From assembly GCF_013114835.1 (NCBI RefSeq), contig NZ_JAAVLW010000004.1, positions 680,525 to 744,524 on the forward strand: a stretch of 64,000 nt of DNA, read 5' to 3'. This DNA is from Bradyrhizobium archetypum. Its GTDB lineage: Bacteria; Pseudomonadota; Alphaproteobacteria; Rhizobiales; Xanthobacteraceae. The notes beneath the pieces are model-generated. The model searched no databases. It had not been told where the DNA came from and was given only the letters and a program-made list of their open reading frames with translations. Shown piece by piece: positions 59,628 to 64,000 of this stretch; within the stretch, counting starts at the first letter, position 1; every line of letters starts with the position of its first letter. The translations under genes and the position numbers were made by a program.

Positions 59628-60548
59628 TCATTGCTCGAGAATGGCTAATCCAAATCCTTCGCGGCCGTAACCATTGCCATTGTAGAGCATGTAGCGTCGG
59701 CCGCCGTGGTCGAAGACGAAAGGATAGGTTCGTTCCTTGTCTTCCCAGGCTTCCGGTGTGCCGACAAAGATCAGATCCTGATCGCGCCGTTCCCATCGCG
59801 CGCCATCGGCGGAGCGTGCGAAGCCAAGTTCATAATGCGGGCGCCGCCGCGCATACCACATCGACAGGCTGCCATCCGCCTCACGCAACAGCGAAGGCCG
59901 CGAAATCGCAAACTCGAGAGGATCAGTAGCGCCTGCGACGTCGACCACGACGGCGTCGGACGGCGTCCACTGGACCAGATCGGGGGAGCGCGCTTCCTTG
60001 ATAACGTGCAGCATTTCGAGGCCCTTCTGCCCCCAATGAAGATGAGAGCCGAACCACATGCGCCAACCCGGCCCGTCGCGCAGTACAATCGGATATCCGA
60101 CCGACAGAGGATTTTCCGGACTGCGGCCGACCACCGGAACGCTGCTGCCGCGGCGGAAGGTTTTTCCGTCGTCGCTCACGGCAACACCGATGAAGTTCGT
60201 GAATGGCACATGCACCAGTACTGTCCATCCGAGATAGAAGGCATAGAGTTTTCCGTCATGCGCGACGACGCTGGAAACCGTTACGCCATCGGCGTCGAAC
60301 GATCCGCGCGCGCCCGGTTTCAGCAGTGGTCCGCGCAGCCGGCCCAACATCTCGAAGCGGTCACCGTCGATGGCAATGTCCACTGAAGCGGCCGACGATC
60401 GGTTGGAGGTGTCACGCGTCGAAAAGAAGATCCGCACACTTCCATCGGCAAGCGCCAGGGCCGTCGGGTTCGCTGCATGGCTGGCGCACCAAGGCTCACC
60501 AGCGGCTGGTGAAAAGATCCTTCCGAGAGGACGCCAGACGTTCCGCAT
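59628..60548 (-). CDS. Glycosidase-like beta-propeller protein (GH43/GH32-like fold)
   Basis: 306 residues from ATG 60548, overlapping the WbqC-like stop (TGATG). Repeating blade motifs, each with an aromatic pattern: GSVRIFFSTRDTSNRSSA, GKLYAFYLGWTVL, WRMWFGSHLHWGQ, GSLSMWYARRRPHYELGFA, RRYMLYNGNGYG. This pattern is typical of five-bladed propellers, where acids at the centre catalyse hydrolysis. Whether it is catalytic is not clear. No signal peptide, so it may act on a cytoplasmic precursor. Confidence 0.75.
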   Translation of the reverse strand: MRNVWRPLGRIFSPAAGEPWCASHAANPTALALADGSVRIFFSTRDTSNRSSAASVDIAIDGDRFEMLGRLRGPLLKPGARGSFDADGVTVSSVVAHDGKLYAFYLGWTVLVHVPFTNFIGVAVSDDGKTFRRGSSVPVVGRSPENPLSVGYPIVLRDGPGWRMWFGSHLHWGQKGLEMLHVIKEARSPDLVQWTPSDAVVVDVAGATDPLEFAISRPSLLREADGSLSMWYARRRPHYELGFARSADGARWERRDQDLIFVGTPEAWEDKERTYPFVFDHGGRRYMLYNGNGYGREGFGLAILEQ

Positions 60549-61261
60549 CAGCCGGTCCTCGCGGCTTGTTCGATCGTCATCGGACCGCAATAGGACGCGG
60601 CCGCAGATCCTGTCGAGAATAGGACATCGATCACTGAGACCGCATGATCAAAGGTGGGTCCCCGCTGCGGATACGCCTGATATGGACCATAGCTCATCCA
60701 TTCGACCGCGATGCCGGCCGCAGCAAACGCGGATTCGTCCAAATATTCACGCGCCGAAGGCCCGGAGAGATATCTTGTGGCGCCTGCCTTCTTGCAGATG
60801 TCGAGCAGCCTTTCGGTTCGCTGCCCCTGCGGAGAAAATTCGCTGTCGCGAACTATGGTAGTCGAGATATTGAGTCGTTTTGTCAGCGCTTTCAGAAACA
60901 GCGTGTTGACGTCGGTCAGCCGCTCGAGGCGGTGGGCGGCCTCGTAGACGGCTTTCAGCGCCGGGGCTTCTTCCGCGAAGAAGGGCGATTTGCGATAGGC
61001 TAGCTCGATCGATCGCCAGTGCTTATCGGCCCACGGCTCCGCGAAACCGACTTCGTCGATCGGTTGTTCGAAGCGCGATTTGGTGGCGACCGGAATTGTC
61101 AGCCAGATCGGCCCGGTTGGCGTCATGATCCGGTTGCGGTTATGCCAGTGCCGCTTCACATATTGCGCGCCGTCCAGCACGACATAACGATCGGTGCGGC
61201 CGATCAAGTCGAAGAATCCCTTCCACGGAATGTAACATGATTGAATAATGGCAACGCGCAT
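60548..61261 (-). CDS. WbqC-like family protein
   Basis: 237 residues. VAIIQSCYIPWKGFFDLIGR and YVVLDGAQYVKRHWHNRNRI are the WbqC signature, followed by WLTIPV and the late YLSGPSAREYLDE and VEWMSYGP. WbqC proteins occur in O-antigen clusters and are thought to transfer or form groups on nucleotide sugars, but the chemistry is not settled. Coupled to the propeller protein downstream on the same strand. Confidence 0.9.
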   Translation of the reverse strand: MRVAIIQSCYIPWKGFFDLIGRTDRYVVLDGAQYVKRHWHNRNRIMTPTGPIWLTIPVATKSRFEQPIDEVGFAEPWADKHWRSIELAYRKSPFFAEEAPALKAVYEAAHRLERLTDVNTLFLKALTKRLNISTTIVRDSEFSPQGQRTERLLDICKKAGATRYLSGPSAREYLDESAFAAAGIAVEWMSYGPYQAYPQRGPTFDHAVSVIDVLFSTGSAAASYCGPMTIEQAARTG

Positions 61262-61515
61262 AGAAGGCTTCCCAAATCAGGATTCTCTACTGTGATCGAG
61301 TGGCGTCGGTATGGGTATTGATTGGTCAGTGCGCTTTGTTCAATGAACCACCATTGCCCGAAATCACACCGCTGACGTCGATGGGTGGTTGTGTGACACA
61401 ACGGATGCTATTATACCAAATGGTAGCCGGAATGTCCCGTGTGCCATTTGTGCCGCGCTCGACCAAAAAGCAACTTGAACGGCATTTTTGATCAGTCCGT
61501 ACAGTTCCTAGCAGA

Positions 61516-62658
61516 TTATCTTTTCACGAGCGCGGTCAGCGTTTCGCACACCCGCTGCTGCTGGCTCTCACTCAAGCCGAACCATACCGGCAGCCTGACC
61601 AGGCGCTGCGATAGCGAGGTTGTCAGTGCCAATTCACCGTGCGCGCGTCCATAGCGCTGGCCCGCCGGCGATGAATGCAGCGGGACATAGTGAAATACCG
61701 CGCCGATCCCGTTTTGCTTCAGTCCGTCGAGCACAAGCTGGCGATCGATTTCGGGTGCCAGCAGGACGTAGTACATGTGCCCGTTGTGCTGACAATCCGT
61801 CGGCACTATCGGTCGGCGCAGCAAGCCTTGCTGTTCGAGCGGTTGGAGCGTTTCATGATAGCGGCGCCAGATCGCCAACCGTTCGCTGGTGATGCGCTGA
61901 GCTTCTTCAAGCTGTGCCCACAGAAAAGCGGCGGTGACCTCGTTCGGTAGAAATGACGAGCCGACGTCCTGCCAGGTGTATTTGTCGACCTCGCCTCGGA
62001 AGAACCTGCCGCGATCGGTTCCTTTCTCGCGAAGGATTTCGGCGCGCTGGGCGAATTCTGCATCCCGTACCAGAAGGCTGCCGCCTTCACCCGAGATGAT
62101 GTTCTTGGTTTCATGAAAACTGAAGCTGCCGAGATCGCCGATCGAGCCGAGCGCTCGGTTCTTGTAGCCGGCCATGATCCCCTGCGCCGCATCCTCGACG
62201 ATTCTGAGACCATGGCGCCGAGCGATCGCGATAATCGAGTCCATTTCGCAGGAAACGCCGGCATAGTGTACCGGAACAATCGCTCGCGTTCGCGTCGTAA
62301 TCGCCTCCTCGATCAGTCGTTCGTCCAGATTTAGCGTGTCTTCCCTTATGTCCACGAACACCGGCACCGCGTTGCGCAGAACGAAGGCGTTCGCGGTCGA
62401 TACAAACGTGTAAGAAGGCATGATTACTTCATCGCCTCTTTCGAAGTCCAACAGCAGCGCGGCCATATCCAGAGCCGAGGTGCAGGAATGGGTCAGCAGC
62501 GCCTTCGCGCAGCCGGTGTGTTCCTCAATCCACCGGTGGCAGCGCTTCGTGAAGGGGCCATCACCGGAAAGATGATAATTGCGCTGCGTTTCTGCAGCAT
62601 AGACCATTTCCTTGCCGGTGGAGTAAGGCCGGTTGAACGGAATGTATTCTGCTGTCAC
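61516..62658 (-). CDS. rffA: dTDP-4-amino-4,6-dideoxygalactose transaminase (WecE/RffA type)
   Basis: 380 residues of the DegT/DnrJ/EryC1/StrS family. IPFNRPYSTGKEMVYAAETQ, the PLP-binding CTSALDMAALLL, MPSYTFVSTANAF and VPVHYAGVSCEMD, and the PLP Lys in FHETKNIISGEGG. The pattern matches WecE/RffA, which aminates dTDP-4-keto-6-deoxyglucose using glutamate. No rmlA/rmlB appear in the window. The product would suit acetylation by the NeuD-like enzyme. Confidence 0.88.
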   Translation of the reverse strand: MTAEYIPFNRPYSTGKEMVYAAETQRNYHLSGDGPFTKRCHRWIEEHTGCAKALLTHSCTSALDMAALLLDFERGDEVIMPSYTFVSTANAFVLRNAVPVFVDIREDTLNLDERLIEEAITTRTRAIVPVHYAGVSCEMDSIIAIARRHGLRIVEDAAQGIMAGYKNRALGSIGDLGSFSFHETKNIISGEGGSLLVRDAEFAQRAEILREKGTDRGRFFRGEVDKYTWQDVGSSFLPNEVTAAFLWAQLEEAQRITSERLAIWRRYHETLQPLEQQGLLRRPIVPTDCQHNGHMYYVLLAPEIDRQLVLDGLKQNGIGAVFHYVPLHSSPAGQRYGRAHGELALTTSLSQRLVRLPVWFGLSESQQQRVCETLTALVKR

Positions 62659-63258
62659 GGTTTCACTTTATGGGTTTGCCGAGGGCAGTTTGGCCCCTGG
62701 CCTGAGGGATGCACAAATTGGCGGTTTCCGCAGCAGGAATCAACGGTTGATCGCGGGAAAGCGTGACGACGCGCTTCTGTTAGATGCTCCCTCGACATCC
62801 CGTCCTCGGGCTGATAGCTCGCTCACGATGCCCAGAGGTTTTCATCCTTGAATCGATGAGCCTGTTGACGTACTTGGCAAAGCCAAGGCTTTGTCGAATC
62901 CTCCGGCGCCCGGTCGGGCAGAGCGGCTGTTTGCCGAGTGGTCTGCCAATCTGTTCTAGATGGGTTTGGGGGTACCCAGCAGGTTGCCCTCATTCCGGTC
63001 TTCCTGCACTACTGGACGGGCGATACGCGGCAGCGTGGCTTGCGATCTTTGCCACCGGGAATCTTGCTTTCATTGCGGATGCAGGCCTGCTAGCGCTCGT
63101 CGATCCAACAGGCGAACATCGTCGCGCCGCGGCCCTGCTGCGTAAGGAACCTTCCGGAACAGCCAGGTCATGATCGCTGGCATGCACGCCGGAGATGAGA
63201 TATCAGCGGACGAAGGACGCCCTGCGAATCCCCATCGCTTCCCCAGCCGACCATTGAA
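62659..63258. other. Long intergenic region without a supported gene
   Basis: Open frames such as 62784-63173 give a hydrophobic segment (AAAWLAIFATGNLAFIADAG) but no start site or family match. A short hairpin CAAAGCC-AA-GGCTTTG is at about 62878-62895. The region may hold a decayed polysaccharide gene. Confidence 0.35.
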
Positions 63259-64000
63259 ATGACGCCTCTTTCGCAACTCACCCGTCGCAATTTCCTGATC
63301 GCAACGCATGATGCGCTGGCGACCGCCATCGCGTTGCTCGCGAGCTTCTACCTGCGGTTTGAGGGAGGCGAGGCCTTCTATGCCCGCCTGCCGCTGCTGC
63401 TGAAGATCTTACCGCTCTTCATCGCCTTCAGCGTCGTTATCAGCTACGTCTTCAATCTGACGACGACGAAATGGCGTTTCATTTCGCTTCCCGATGCACT
63501 GAATATCCTGCGCGTGGCGACCCTTCTGGCGGTCGCGCTCGTCGTGTTGGACTATGCCTTCATTTTCGCCGCATCGAACGGCAAGGCGCCGGTGCTGTTC
63601 GGCCGTGTCACCATCGTGCTCTACTGGTTTCTGCAGGTGTTCGCGCTGAGCGCGCTCCGCTTCGGCTATCGCTATTTCCGTTACACACGGGTTCGCCGCC
63701 ATGCCCAGACCGAAGGCGCGTCGGCGACGTTGTTGATCGGCCGCGCCGCCGATGCGGAGGTGCTGCTGCGCGCGATCGAGAGCGGTGCGGTCAAGCAGCT
63801 TTGGCCGGTCGGCGTATTGTCGCCGTCGGCGGCGGACCGCGGGCAGTCGATACGCAACGTGCCGGTGCTCGGCGGGATCGACGACGTCGAAGATGTGGTC
63901 CGCGATTATGCCGGACGGGGAAAGCCGATTTCGCGGGTCGTCATGACGCCGTCGGCGTTCGAGCCGGAGGCCCATCCCGAGGCGGTCCTGATGCGGGCCA
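63259..64000 (+). CDS. FlaA1/CapD/WbpM-type nucleotide-sugar dehydratase-epimerase, N-terminal part
   Basis: 247 residues visible from ATG 63259; the frame is open at the right edge. Four membrane helices (ALATAIALLASFYLRFEGG, LFIAFSVVISYVFN, ILRVATLLAVALVVLDYAF, VLYWFLQVFALSALRF), then the CoA-binding-like Rossmann start (ATLLIGRAADAEVLLRAIE) and NVPVLGGIDDVEDVVRDYAG. This is the N-terminal half of long CapD-type proteins that remodel UDP-GlcNAc (4,6-dehydratase). The catalytic SDR domain lies beyond the window. Probable initiating enzyme of the amino-sugar pathway. Confidence 0.85.
   Translation, partial: MTPLSQLTRRNFLIATHDALATAIALLASFYLRFEGGEAFYARLPLLLKILPLFIAFSVVISYVFNLTTTKWRFISLPDALNILRVATLLAVALVVLDYAFIFAASNGKAPVLFGRVTIVLYWFLQVFALSALRFGYRYFRYTRVRRHAQTEGASATLLIGRAADAEVLLRAIESGAVKQLWPVGVLSPSAADRGQSIRNVPVLGGIDDVEDVVRDYAGRGKPISRVVMTPSAFEPEAHPEAVLMRA

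Overview
The window reads as chromosomal DNA of a GC-rich alphaproteobacterium, most probably Bradyrhizobium or a close relative in the Nitrobacteraceae. The evidence is the codon use, several small proteins of a type I associate with Bradyrhizobium, the intergenic palindromic repeats, and the large number of Bug/TctC, TRAP and Moco-hydroxylase genes. No tRNA, rRNA, CRISPR array, transposase or replication origin was seen.

Region 1 (1-4500): the end of an FMN-dependent alpha-hydroxy-acid oxidase, a phasin, several small membrane or zinc-ribbon proteins, two look-alike promoter/terminator units that may encode small RNAs (2607-2866), and a tightly packed block of small genes with a GNAT acetyltransferase that looks phage-derived (3188-4411).

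Region 2 (4600-24670): catabolic genes. A two-component flavin monooxygenase (oxygenase plus reductase), a polysaccharide-deacetylase-like hydrolase and a luciferase-like monooxygenase sit next to a complete CoxM-CoxS-CoxL-type molybdenum hydroxylase. Then come an alcohol dehydrogenase pseudogene that carries an internal inversion, a Bug solute-binding protein, a Crp/Fnr regulator, a cyclase-family hydrolase, a complete TRAP transporter and its GntR regulator. A second Moco hydroxylase operon follows (Bug protein, 2Fe-2S subunit, large subunit, signal-less ModA-like protein).

Region 3 (24840-46730): a plus-strand operon (orphan ABC solute-binding protein, MmgE/PrpD, SDR, DMSO-reductase-family oxidoreductase, crotonase); a small HAD phosphatase; a GlcD-GlcF-type fusion oxidase with GlcG; a GntR regulator divergent from two tandem serine-glyoxylate-type aminotransferases and another crotonase; a collagen-like lipoprotein; and a methylthioadenosine module (class II aldolase, MtnP, MtnA) bracketed by tripartite tricarboxylate transporter genes. 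The MTA genes fit the DHAP shunt.

Region 4 (46730-52300): mosaic intergenic repeats, a gene remnant, a type II dehydroquinase, a class III CoA-transferase and a large serralysin-like protease with RTX and VCBS-like repeats.

Region 5 (52950-64000): surface polysaccharide genes: membrane protein, GT2 glycosyltransferase, two SAM methyltransferases, NeuD-like acetyltransferase, PhyH oxygenase, beta-propeller protein, WbqC-like protein, WecE/RffA aminotransferase and the start of a FlaA1/CapD-type nucleotide-sugar enzyme. They probably build and decorate an O-antigen or exopolysaccharide containing amino- or deoxysugars.
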